A stretch of 21,352 nucleotides of DNA from RGIG1934 sp045122895 (GTDB taxonomy: Bacteria > Bacillota > Clostridia > Lachnospirales > Lachnospiraceae), in assembly GCA_045122895.1 (NCBI GenBank), contig JBGVIE010000040.1, forward strand, positions 1-21,352. Direction: 5' to 3'. Below the pieces are notes generated by a model. It was not told the DNA's origin. It worked only from the letters and a program-made list of their open reading frames with translations, and searched no databases. A program made the position numbers and the translations under genes. Positions 13,911 to 21,352 of this stretch are shown here, one piece after another. The first letter of the stretch is position 1; each line of letters starts with the position of its first letter.

Positions 13911-15242
13911 TTACGCTAGTTCTTTGACTTTTTCAATAAGTTTATCCCTTGTGTTAAGTGAAGGATTCTCAATCACAAGCTCAAGAAGTGTATTTATTAT
14001 ATCTCCTATTTTTTCACCCTTTTTAACGCCTGCCTCCATCAAATCTCTGCCGTTTACTGCAAGGTCCTTCGTCACAACGCAAGGATTTTGTTTCATCACT
14101 TCTTCATATACCTTATATATATCTTCAAAAAGTGTTTTATTTATTTCCCTGCTATATTCGCTCTTGCCTTCAAGGTCGGCATCCCTCAGTGAAAGATATG
14201 ACTTATATATATCCATTCCTATCCTGTTCATACTTTTTCTTATAACCACTTCATCTGCGCGGAGCGGATAATCATGATATTTTACAAGCTTGACTACTGC
14301 TTCCGTCGTCTTGTTATCGTACCTGAGTCTTCTAAGTATTACTCTTGCCATATCGGCTCCTATCTCTTCATGACCATGGAAGTGGTCAATTCCATCACTG
14401 TCTGTAGTATGTGACTTTGGTTTTCCTATATCATGAAGCAGGGCAGCAAGTCTTAAGACCTTGTCTTTTTCTATATTCTCCATTACTGCTATGGTGTGTT
14501 CCCCCACGTTTAAGCAGTGGTATGGGGAGTTCTGTGGAGTATTCATCATCGCATCAAATTCCGGAAATACTATTCCTGTAATTCCAAGTTCATATGCATC
14601 TCTTATCATCCCCGGATTGTTAGATACAATAAGTTTTTCAAGCTCTACCCTTATTCTCTCGGCACTTATTAACGAAAGATTTCCGGAAAGTTCTTTTATC
14701 GCCTTCCTGGTGTTATCCTCTATTGTAAATCCAAGCTCAGCAGCAAATCTTACTGCTCTCATCATTCTAAGCGCATCCTCACTAAATCTGTCATGAGCAT
14801 TTCCAACACACCTGATAATACCGGCATCAAGGTCATTAAGTCCGCCAAATTCATCTACCACGCCACTTCTGTCATTGTATGCCATTGCGTTGATTGTGAA
14901 ATCTCTTCTCTTCAAGTCTTCTATAAGGCTAGGTGTGAACAGCACTTCCTTTGGATGACGTCCATCCTCATATTCACCATCTATTCTATATGTCGTGACT
15001 TCATAGCCTATATGGTTCATCATAATCGTGACTGTCCCATGCTTTATTCCTGTGTCTATCGTTCTGTTAAAAAGAGCTTTGACCTGCTGTGGCAAAGCGT
15101 TTGTTGTAATATCCCAATCCTTCGGTTCTCTTCCAAGTATGCAGTCTCTTACGCATCCGCCAACAGCGTAGCCTTCGAATCCATTCTGCTCTAAAATATC
15201 TATTATTAACTTTACATGTTTTGGTAAAACTATCTTTTTCAT
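13911..15242 (-). CDS. cca: CCA tRNA nucleotidyltransferase with HD domain
   Basis: 443 residues. It builds or repairs the 3' CCA end of tRNAs. The class II nucleotidyltransferase head shows GGCVRD and the metal-binding DWD (EPKDWDITT), then RRDFTINAMAYN and the nucleotide-selecting region EDALRMMRAVRFAAELGF. The central part carries an HD phosphohydrolase domain (LAALLHDIGKPKSHT, HFHGHEEIGADMA), common in longer bacterial enzymes. The ATG at 15242 has GGAG 7 bases upstream. It follows the two-component system after 84 bases and precedes its terminator, whose stem begins 4 bases beyond the stop. Some HD-type relatives only add C or A, but the window shows no second copy. Confidence 0.95.
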   Translation of the reverse strand: MKKIVLPKHVKLIIDILEQNGFEGYAVGGCVRDCILGREPKDWDITTNALPQQVKALFNRTIDTGIKHGTVTIMMNHIGYEVTTYRIDGEYEDGRHPKEVLFTPSLIEDLKRRDFTINAMAYNDRSGVVDEFGGLNDLDAGIIRCVGNAHDRFSEDALRMMRAVRFAAELGFTIEDNTRKAIKELSGNLSLISAERIRVELEKLIVSNNPGMIRDAYELGITGIVFPEFDAMMNTPQNSPYHCLNVGEHTIAVMENIEKDKVLRLAALLHDIGKPKSHTTDSDGIDHFHGHEEIGADMARVILRRLRYDNKTTEAVVKLVKYHDYPLRADEVVIRKSMNRIGMDIYKSYLSLRDADLEGKSEYSREINKTLFEDIYKVYEEVMKQNPCVVTKDLAVNGRDLMEAGVKKGEKIGDIINTLLELVIENPSLNTRDKLIEKVKELA

Positions 15243-15261
15243 AGCTGGTCTCCATTAAATC

Positions 15262-15301
15262 ATTATATCTTGTGCACGAGTGCGCATCTCACGGAGTGAG
15301 A
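15262..15301 (-). promoter_or_regulatory. Candidate cca promoter with upstream hairpin
   Basis: TATAAT on the minus strand (15267-15262) lies about 20 bases before the cca start. The -35 position shows no good match but falls next to a perfect 6-bp hairpin TCTCAC/GTGAGA (15287-15292/15296-15301) and a GCAC/GTGC hairpin (about 15273-15282). The hairpins lack a U-tract, so they are not an obvious terminator for the response regulator; an operator is possible. Confidence 0.4.
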
Positions 15302-15326
15302 CAATCTGCGGCGTAAAAACCAATTA

Positions 15327-16016
15327 CTATACCTTGAAGCGGTATCCCACGCCCCAGATTGTCTCGATATACTGCGGATTAGCTGAGGAGTATTCAATCT
15401 TTTCTCTTATCTTCTTAATATGAACTGTCACTGTAGCTATATCTCCTATTGACTCCATCCCCCATATATTAGTAAATAATTCATCCTTTGTAAATACTCT
15501 GTTAGGATGCTCTGCCAAAAAAGTCAGCAAGTCAAATTCCTTGGCGGTTAGTATTTTCTCTTCTCCATCCACTTCAACTCTTCTGGCTGTCTTGTCGATT
15601 CTTAAATTTCTTATCGCTACTATCTCGTTTTTCTGTTCGTTTGAGCCCTTTAATCTCTCATATCTTGACAAGTGTGCGTTTACTCTTGCCACCATCTCCC
15701 CAAAACTGAAGGGTTTTGTCATGTAGTCATCCGCACCCATACCCAGTCCTATTATTTTGTCTGTGTCATCTTTCTTTGCTGATATCATAAGGATAGGCAT
15801 ATCTTTTTCTTCGCGAACCTTTTTACACACTTCAATTCCTGATATTCCCGGAAGCATCAAATCAAGAATAATCAGATCAATATCCCTTTCCAATGCTGTT
15901 TTTAGCCCGCCATCACCTGTAGTCTCTATCACTACCTCGTGACCTGCCCTTTCCAAATAATCTTTTTCAAGCTCCGCTATACTAAGTTCGTCTTCTACTA
16001 TCAAAATCTTTGCCAT
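15327..16016 (-). CDS. OmpR/PhoB-family response regulator
   Basis: 229 residues. The receiver domain (1-120) has the acidic pair Glu8/Asp9, phospho-acceptor Asp52 in LIILDLMLP, the Thr/Ser switch in MISA and the conserved Lys in MTKPF. The C-terminal winged helix (about 130-229) has the OmpR pattern LTAKEFDLLTFLAEHPNRVFTKDELFTNIWG and VTVHIKKIREKIE, ending in ETIWGVGYRFKV. It would bind DNA as a dimer after phosphorylation by the kinase encoded just upstream, with which it overlaps by one base (TAATG), so translation is coupled. Target genes and signal are not visible; cca and metK neighbours give no clue. Confidence 0.95.
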   Translation of the reverse strand: MAKILIVEDELSIAELEKDYLERAGHEVVIETTGDGGLKTALERDIDLIILDLMLPGISGIEVCKKVREEKDMPILMISAKKDDTDKIIGLGMGADDYMTKPFSFGEMVARVNAHLSRYERLKGSNEQKNEIVAIRNLRIDKTARRVEVDGEEKILTAKEFDLLTFLAEHPNRVFTKDELFTNIWGMESIGDIATVTVHIKKIREKIEYSSANPQYIETIWGVGYRFKV

Positions 16017-17506
16017 TATCTCATCTCCATATATTTTCTAAGTGATATGTGAATGGTAGTTCCCATTCCTATTTTGCTGGTTGCCCAGATTCTTCCACCA
16101 TGCTCCTCAATAATTTTTCTGGCTATCGATAAGCCGATTCCGTTGCCTCCCTGAGAGCTGTTTCTGGATTCATCAGTTCTATAAAAACGTTCAAATATCT
16201 TTGGCAAATCCTTTTGTTCAATGCCTTTTCCATTGTCCTCAAGCTCTATGTGTATAAATTCTTCTTCATCAAGTATCCTAATGCTTATTATCCCTTGTTT
16301 TTTATCCATATACTTAATTGAATTGCTGATGATATTGTTAATTACCCTCTTCATCTGCTCAGCATCCGCTATTACGAGAGTATCCTCTGCCACATAATTG
16401 ATGTAATTTAGAGTTATTCCCTTCTGCTCTAAATCTATTCTGTTTTCATCCACACAATCGTCAAAGTAATCCACAATTTTTACCTTAGAAAAATTATACG
16501 GAACTCTGTTCGTATCGATTCTTGAATATTCTGTAAGCTCGCCTATAAGCTTGTCCATATCATTAGCCTTGTTGTAAATGGTTCTTATATACTTGTCCAT
16601 CTTCTCTGGTGTGTCGGCGATACCATCCATAATTCCTTCAACGTATCCCTTTATTGATGTAAGAGGAGTCTTTAAGTCATGGGAAATGTTACGTATAAGT
16701 ATTTTACTCTCATTGTCATCACGTATCCTGTCCTCGGATGCCTCTTTAAGTCTGATTCTCATCTTGTTGAAATCGTCAAACAGTTCACCAAACTCATCAT
16801 CTGATTCTTTCTTTAGTTCAAATTCAAGATTACCTTCTGAGATTTTTCTGGTTGCCAAAGTGAATTCTTTAAGTGGTTTCATAACACTCCGGTATATCCA
16901 TACAGTCAGCAACACACTTGTAATAACAAGTATTATCACTATTGCTAACATCATCTCTCCAATCATTTTTCTAACCTGCGGGAATCCGCTTCCATATTCC
17001 GTAAAGATAAATATATGTCCTGATGTATTGTCATCATATTTGACCTTGTTGATTTTTACAATATATTCCCGTTTTTGAATAGTTACAATTCGTGGGCCTT
17101 CAAGTTCATTCTCACTCTTTGACTCTTCGTTCATAAGGTAAGCATCAAGATTCTCGCTATCCTTGAGATTACCTTTGTAAATAATCGTATCACCGCTTGT
17201 CACAGCCATAAATGACATCTTTTTTTTAAGCTTTTTATTAATCTTATCAAGGTACGAGGCATCAAGAAGTGATAAAGGATCACTCTTTATCTTCTTCTCT
17301 ATCTCGTCTATTTCGTGGTTTGTCACTTCCTTGTACAGCTTTGTCGGGTTCACCAGTGTAAAATAGCTGTTTACCTCAATCCCATACGATTCTTCTATAT
17401 CATTTTTGTTAAATGCAGCCAGTAAAAAAATCGAGGCAACCATCAGCAGAAGTGGAAGCATCGCTACAATAAAGAAGGACAGTTTCAGCTTTGTTCCTAA
17501 TTTCAT
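16016..17506 (-). CDS. Membrane sensor histidine kinase (HAMP, HisKA, HATPase)
   Basis: 496 residues. A first membrane helix at about 9-31, an extracellular sensor region at about 32-183 with no family I recognise, and a second helix at about 184-207 are followed by HAMP (MKPLKEFTLATRKISEGNL ... DEFGELFDDFNKM). HisKA follows with phospho-acceptor His at about 276 in ISHDLKTPLTSIKGY. The ATPase domain has N-box NNIISNSIKY, G1 DNGKGI, F-box IFERFYR and G2 GGNGIGLSIARKI. All residues for activity are present. It is transcribed before its response regulator. The ribosome binding site is weak (GGGAAAG well upstream of the ATG), suggesting low expression. Confidence 0.95.
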   Translation of the reverse strand: MKLGTKLKLSFFIVAMLPLLLMVASIFLLAAFNKNDIEESYGIEVNSYFTLVNPTKLYKEVTNHEIDEIEKKIKSDPLSLLDASYLDKINKKLKKKMSFMAVTSGDTIIYKGNLKDSENLDAYLMNEESKSENELEGPRIVTIQKREYIVKINKVKYDDNTSGHIFIFTEYGSGFPQVRKMIGEMMLAIVIILVITSVLLTVWIYRSVMKPLKEFTLATRKISEGNLEFELKKESDDEFGELFDDFNKMRIRLKEASEDRIRDDNESKILIRNISHDLKTPLTSIKGYVEGIMDGIADTPEKMDKYIRTIYNKANDMDKLIGELTEYSRIDTNRVPYNFSKVKIVDYFDDCVDENRIDLEQKGITLNYINYVAEDTLVIADAEQMKRVINNIISNSIKYMDKKQGIISIRILDEEEFIHIELEDNGKGIEQKDLPKIFERFYRTDESRNSSQGGNGIGLSIARKIIEEHGGRIWATSKIGMGTTIHISLRKYMEMR

Positions 17507-17535
17507 TTTCTTAACTTTCCCATCTGTTTCTTTTT

Positions 17536-17541
17536 AGTATA
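17536..17541 (-). promoter_or_regulatory. Candidate -10 of the two-component operon
   Basis: TATACT (minus strand) lies about 30 bases before the kinase start and just after the metK terminator. The -35 region 17 bases up is poor, so the assignment is tentative. Confidence 0.35.
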
Positions 17542-17574
17542 GCATATGAACGCCCTGCAAACTAATAAACTTTA

Positions 17575-17616
17575 TATAAAAAATCCACCATTTGGATTAT
17601 TCCTCCTGGTGGATTT
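17575..17616 (-). terminator. Intrinsic terminator of metK
   Basis: AAATCCACCA and TGGTGGATTT (17607-17616/17581-17590) form a perfect 10-bp stem with a 16-base loop, followed on the minus strand by TTT and an AT-rich tail. It begins 7 bases after the metK stop. Confidence 0.88.
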
Positions 17617-17623
17617 GCTAAAC

Positions 17624-18811
17624 TTATAAGTACTTCTTAAGTTCTTCTACTTTATCTAATTTCTCCCATGGAAGGTCAAGATCATTTCTTCCAAAGTGTC
17701 CATAAGCCGCTGTCTGTTTGTAGATTGGTCTTCTAAGGTCCAACATCTTTATAATTCCTGCCGGTCTTAAATCGAAGTTCTCTCTGATGATGTCTACTAA
17801 CTTCTCATCTGACAACTTACCTGTTCCAAATGTATCTACCATTACTGATGTCGGATATGCTACACCGATTGCATATGATAACTGAATTTCACATCTGTCA
17901 GCAAGTCCTGCTGCTACTATATTCTTCGCTACATATCTGGCTGCATAAGCTGCAGATCTGTCAACCTTTGTACAGTCTTTTCCGGAGAAAGCTCCGCCGC
18001 CATGTCTTGCATATCCACCATATGTGTCTACGATAATCTTTCTTCCTGTAAGACCACTGTCACCATTTGGTCCTCCAATTACGAATCTTCCAGTTGGATT
18101 GATGAAATATTTTGTCTTCTCGTCTAATAATTCCTTTGGAAGCACTGGCTCAAATACATATTTCTTTATATCCTCATGAATACGTTCCTGACTAACTTCT
18201 GCATCATGCTGAGTAGATAATACTACTGCATTTAAATGCTTCGGTGTTCCATCTTCATTGTATTCTACAGTTACCTGTGTCTTACCATCTGCACGTAAGT
18301 AAGGAAGAGTTCCATTCTTTCTAACCTCTGTAAGCTTCAAGGCAAGCTTGTGTGCAAGAGCGATTGGATATGGCATATACTCTTTGGTTTCGTTCGTTGC
18401 ATATCCAAACATCATACCCTGATCACCGGCACCAATTGCATCAAGTTCCTCATCTGTCATTGTATTTTCTTTTGCTTCTAATGCCTTGTTAACACCCATA
18501 GCGATATCTGCCGACTGCTCGTCAAGCGCTACCATAACTGCACATGTATTTGCATCAAATCCCTTTGATGAGTCATCGTATCCGATTTCCCTGATTGTAT
18601 CTCTTACAATCTTCTGAATATTTATGTTAGCCTTTGATGTAACTTCACCCATAACTAATACCATACCCGTTGTAGTACATGTCTCACAGGCAACACGGCT
18701 CATTGGATCCTGCTCTAATAAGGCGTCAAGAATTGCGTCTGAAATCTGGTCACATATTTTGTCCGGATGTCCCTCAGTTACTGATTCTGATGTGAATAAT
18801 AATTTTTCCAT
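17624..18811 (-). CDS. metK: S-adenosylmethionine synthetase
   Basis: 395 residues, normal length. It makes S-adenosylmethionine from methionine and ATP in the cytoplasm. Signature blocks are FTSESVTEGHPDKICDQISDA at the N-terminus, the hexapeptide region GAGDQGMMFGYATNE, the loop GPNGDSGLTGRKIIVDTYGG, and GGGAFSGKDCTKVDRSAAY. The ribosome binding site AAAGGA is 7 bases before the ATG. The gene stands alone between a SAM-I riboswitch with its terminator upstream and a strong terminator downstream, so its product should shut off its own transcription. No degeneracy is seen. Confidence 0.98.
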   Translation of the reverse strand: MEKLLFTSESVTEGHPDKICDQISDAILDALLEQDPMSRVACETCTTTGMVLVMGEVTSKANINIQKIVRDTIREIGYDDSSKGFDANTCAVMVALDEQSADIAMGVNKALEAKENTMTDEELDAIGAGDQGMMFGYATNETKEYMPYPIALAHKLALKLTEVRKNGTLPYLRADGKTQVTVEYNEDGTPKHLNAVVLSTQHDAEVSQERIHEDIKKYVFEPVLPKELLDEKTKYFINPTGRFVIGGPNGDSGLTGRKIIVDTYGGYARHGGGAFSGKDCTKVDRSAAYAARYVAKNIVAAGLADRCEIQLSYAIGVAYPTSVMVDTFGTGKLSDEKLVDIIRENFDLRPAGIIKMLDLRRPIYKQTAAYGHFGRNDLDLPWEKLDKVEELKKYL

Positions 18812-18844
18812 TTTCGTATCCTTTCTTTGCGTTTTGTAAATTAG

Positions 18845-18876
18845 ATAAAAAAGTCCACTGAAATATTCAGTGGACT
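18845..18876 (-). terminator. Riboswitch-controlled terminator in the metK leader
   Basis: AGTCCACTGAA / TTCAGTGGACT (18866-18876/18852-18862) is a perfect 11-bp stem with a 3-base loop, followed by about six U's on the minus strand. It lies between the SAM-I aptamer and the metK ribosome binding site and is the expected OFF-state expression platform. Confidence 0.93.
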
Positions 18877-18896
18877 TGAGTTCAAGGTATCAAATC

Positions 18897-18992
18897 CTCT
18901 TATTGATCGATTGCTCGCTCAGGTTGGCACCTTCCAATTCGGGGTTGCCGTGGTTTCATAGATCCTTGTATCTCCACCACTCTGAATAAGAG
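18897..18992 (-). promoter_or_regulatory. SAM-I (S-box) riboswitch aptamer
   Basis: On the minus strand the P1 helix is CTCTTATT (18992-18985) pairing with AATAAGAG (18904-18897). Between them are the S-box hallmarks: GTGGTGGAGATACAAGGATC, then ATGAAACCACGGCAACC, then AAGGTGCCAACCTGAGCGA. The order, spacing and about 96-nt length fit the SAM-I class. SAM binding would hold P1 closed and let the terminator at 18845-18876 form, turning metK off. Confidence 0.96.
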
Positions 18993-19014
18993 AAATAATT
19001 ATTCTGTCTCATAT

Positions 19015-19043
19015 AAAATACAGTATATGATTTAATAAGTCAA
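19015..19043 (-). promoter_or_regulatory. Sigma-A promoter of the metK leader
   Basis: TTGACT (19043-19038) and TATTTT (19020-19015) on the minus strand are separated by exactly 17 bases, about 22 bases before the riboswitch P1 helix. The -35 begins only 12 bases after the stop codon of the upstream surface protein gene. Confidence 0.65.
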
Positions 19044-19055
19044 TACCTTTGCTGA

Positions 19056-21147
19056 TTATTTTATCTTTACAGATTTTGCTGCACTATATGCACTTATGAA
19101 TTTCTTCTTTGAATCACTCTTTGTAATTACCTTTGCCTTAAAGTAATACTTCTTACCTTTCTTAAGACCTTTCTTTGTAACGCTCTTTGCCTTTGTAACT
19201 GTTGCTATCTTCTTATATTTACCATTCTTAGATGTCGACATATAGAGTTCGTAACCTGTAGCACCAACTACTTTTGACATCTTAACTGTAGCTTTTCCTT
19301 TTCCTGCTTTTACAGTAAGTCTTGTAGCGTCCGGTTTTCGTGTCATGTTCACAATTGATGACGAAGCACACACCACCTGTTTTCCGCTTACAAGCTTATA
19401 TCCACACACTTTATAATAAAAGTTTGTGCGTCCCTTTAAGCTCTTCTTATCTGTATATGAAGTAGATTTTGTAACGGCAATTTTCTTATATGTTCCATTT
19501 TTCTTGTCTGCTCTTAAGATAATATATCCATCTACAGAAACACTAGACTTCTTGAATGTAAATGTAATAGACTTATTTGTCTGTTTAGTCATCTTAAGCG
19601 ATGATATCTTAACAGCATTAATCTTAAACGTCTTGGTTATACTTCCAACATATCCACCTCTACCGGTAATTACAACTTTAGCTGTACCCGGATAAATATT
19701 ATTCTCATATGATATTACATAATCCTTATATTCTTCTAAGAAGTACTCTCCATCCTCAATAAATAATTCCGGCTTTTTTGCAACTCCATTAAATGTGTAC
19801 AATGTCTCATCTAATTCCACAGAAGCCTTAGCTATATCTCTTTGTAGAACGTTTAATTCAATCTCCACAGATTTAGAATTAACTCCATCTGTTGCAATAC
19901 ACTTATACTTACCGACTGTAGAACCATCTAATGTTAATAAAAGTGTTGCATCCTGTCCTTCACACTCATCATAAAAATATTTCTTTTCTGTTTCGTCATA
20001 TACATATTCATACCACTGATATTTAACTCCTGAAGCAATCTTTGTAGATGCTGATACTTCTAATCTGGCAGTTGTGGAATATTCAGCTGACACTACTGAT
20101 TTCTTAGCTGATAAAGTCAATCCTGTATCAATATTTATATCAAATACCGACCTTATCACAGATATTCCATCTGTTACTTTACACATATATTTTGGTGCTG
20201 AATTCTCGTCTGCCTTAATAGATAATGTATCTGTATTAGCACCCTCTATAGCAGACGCTGTTACCTCTTCTGTTTCAGCGTTAATCTTGTATGCATACCA
20301 CTGGTATGTGATATTCTGTCCCTCAGTACATGTTGCATTTACCTTAAGTTCTGCGTTGTCACCATATTTCAAATCCACTTCAGGATTGTACGTTACATCA
20401 AGACCTGTATCAAGAATTACTGTATATTCCGCTTCTACTGTCGTAATTCCATCTGATATTTCACTTATTCCGTCTGATACAACACACAGATATTTATTCA
20501 CCATTCCCTTGGCACCTTGAACTTCATACTTATTTGATGTGGCACCTGCTATATCTGTATATGAATCTGTAATTGCATCATACTTCTTCCACTGATATGT
20601 AATCGTTCTTCCTGTACTGCTGGCAGCGGTTACTTCCATAAGTGGCCGTCTCATTAAGTGATACATCAACACTGTCACTGGTCTCATTCACAACAAGTCC
20701 TGAATTAAGTGATATTGTAAAACTCGCTACGTTATCAGTTGTTCCATCAGATACTTCACAGCTGTATCCAACTACATTTGCTTCTCCTGTAATAGTAAGA
20801 ACATTACTGGTAGCTCCATCAATTAGTTCCGGAGTTTCCTGATCTTTAATGTCTTTGTACCACTGGTATGTAAGTGTAGAACCAGATACTGTGCTCGTTG
20901 CATTGACCGTCAGGTCTTTTGTTGCACCAAGTAATATCTCTACAAAATCATCATACACCAAATTAACAGTAGGTTGCTGTTCCTCCGTACTTTCCTCTTC
21001 GCTACTTACTTCGCCCTCTTCGTCATCCGCTACTATATCCACTGACTCTTCCTCTGCATATACGCTCATACCAGGCATACATACCATTGGAGTAACCTTT
21101 GATACAGCTAAAGCAAATGACATTGCTTTTAATATTTTTTTCTTCAT
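19056..21147 (-). pseudogene. Secreted Ig-like / fibronectin-III surface protein, interrupted by a one-base frameshift
   Basis: ATG 21147 has GGAGGA 8 bases upstream and begins a signal peptide (KKKILKAMSFALAVSKV, cleavage near VYA at ~31) and an acidic Glu/Ser segment. Four Ig-like repeats follow, each with a TYQW-type strand and a YxCxVSDG-type strand, then a Lys-rich repeat (TYTFNGVAKKPEL ... GRGGYVGSITKTFKI) like those of the LRR protein at 2564, then two fibronectin-III-like domains, ending in SVKIK. The first frame is sense until SLNETAT, then runs to a stop at 20578. The homologous continuation (EVTAAS, TITYQW) is one base over, so there is an extra base near 20640. Repaired, the product would be about 696 residues. 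Sequencing error, real inactivation or phase variation cannot be told apart here. Anchoring is unknown; no LPXTG. Confidence 0.85.
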
Positions 21148-21183
21148 CCGCTTATCCTCCGATACATATAAATTATGGTACTG

Positions 21184-21212
21184 ATCATACCAAAAATTGT
21201 CTAATATGTAAA
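21184..21212 (-). promoter_or_regulatory. Sigma-A promoter of the Ig-like surface protein gene, touching the intron 3' end
   Basis: TTTACA (21212-21207, five of six) and TATGAT (21189-21184, five of six) are spaced by 17 bases on the minus strand, about 37 bases before the start codon. The -35 begins at the first base after the group II intron 3' end (21213). Confidence 0.6.
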
Positions 21213-21352
21213 ATCGGGTAGGAGGTAAATAATTATTTTATTTACCGTCCTCCCACACCACCGTGCGTACGGTTCCGTACACGGCGGTTCTTTAGTTTTC
21301 ACATATTTTCAAATAGAACTCTGTGAATGTTGGATATCCAAGTTCACGGAGT
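21213..21352 (-). mobile_element. Group II intron, class C (IIC), 3' end with domains V and VI (partial)
   Basis: Minus-strand domain V occupies about 21289-21257. ACCGCCGT pairs with ACGGTGGT (including a G-U wobble in the catalytic CGC triad), a second 5-bp stem GTACG/CGTAC has a GAAC loop, and a 2-base bulge (GC) lies between them. Domain VI follows at about 21255-21213, a long stem around GGTAAATAA/TTATTTACC with an unpaired A at 21219. That A is seven bases from the end CCCGAT, as expected for the branch point, and places the 3' splice site at 21213/21212. Domain V closely resembles that of the Oceanobacillus IIC intron from memory. The body of the intron lies right of the window. Confidence 0.9.
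21292..21352 (-). CDS. C-terminal end of group II intron reverse transcriptase/maturase (partial)
   Basis: Only the last 19 codons and the stop are in the window: LRELGYPTFTEFYLKICEN, then TAA at 21294-21292. The stop lies just 2-3 bases before domain V, where the domain IV reading frame of a IIC intron would end. No reverse transcriptase motif is inside the window, so the call rests on position in the intron. If the intron is intact, the protein would extend upstream, to the right of the window, by about 400 residues. Confidence 0.6.
   Translation of the reverse strand, partial: LRELGYPTFTEFYLKICEN

Noticed and set aside
15067..15255. Alternative 62-residue minus-strand frame at the cca start
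   Set aside because: It overlaps the conserved nucleotidyltransferase head of cca in another frame and has no recognisable features.
20578..20687. Programmed +1 frameshift to join the two halves of the Ig-like protein
   Set aside because: No slippery codon pair, stop codon at the shift site or stimulatory hairpin is evident; kept only as a remote option under the frameshift finding.

Overview
The window reads as a chromosomal segment of a low-GC, spore-forming Firmicute, most likely a gut Lachnospiraceae (Clostridia). The reasons are AT-rich DNA with strong GGAGG-type ribosome binding sites, a SAM-I riboswitch before metK, three sporulation genes (spoIIR, a sipL-like gene, a cotS-family gene), and Lys-rich, Thr-rich secreted proteins with BspA-type leucine-rich repeats. 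No species can be named from the sequence alone. Almost everything is on the minus strand; the one convincing plus-strand gene is spoIIR. No tRNA, rRNA or CRISPR array was seen.

Layout from left to right. (1) Positions 1-133 are the 5' end of a bacterial class C (IIC) group II intron that runs out of the window and sits directly behind an intrinsic terminator (136-170). (2) A palindromic, cloverleaf-like element (189-331) flanked by 7-bp direct repeats lies between that terminator and the stop codon of a surface-protein gene. (3) 332-5268 is a minus-strand cluster: murI, a DUF1934 gene, then two paralogous secreted BspA-like LRR proteins with Thr/Glu-rich linkers. (4) spoIIR (plus strand) diverges from murI and converges on gntR; it has a candidate forespore sigma-F promoter. 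(5) sipL-like, ispE and a GntR/FCD regulator follow each other on the minus strand. (6) A PEGA-domain lipoprotein, a phosphoglucomutase and a small bacterial-PH protein form an operon that ends in a clear terminator. (7) A CotS-family gene and cca follow. The cca terminator, a sigma-E-like promoter and the CotS ribosome binding site share the same 50 bases. (8) An OmpR-type response regulator and its histidine kinase overlap by one base. (9) metK lies behind a complete SAM-I riboswitch with its terminator. (10) 19056-21147 is a secreted Ig-like/fibronectin-III surface protein broken by a single-base frameshift. (11) From 21213 to the window end is the 3' end of a second IIC intron: domain V, domain VI with a bulged A, and probably the last codons of its reverse transcriptase.

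The core genes are ordinary (cell wall, isoprenoid, tRNA end repair, SAM, glucose-1-phosphate, sporulation). The unusual material is at the edges and in the regulation: two same-orientation IIC introns bracketing the segment, a MITE-like cloverleaf abutting a stop codon, quickly evolving surface proteins, and overlapping terminator/promoter/ribosome-binding signals at the CotS-family gene.
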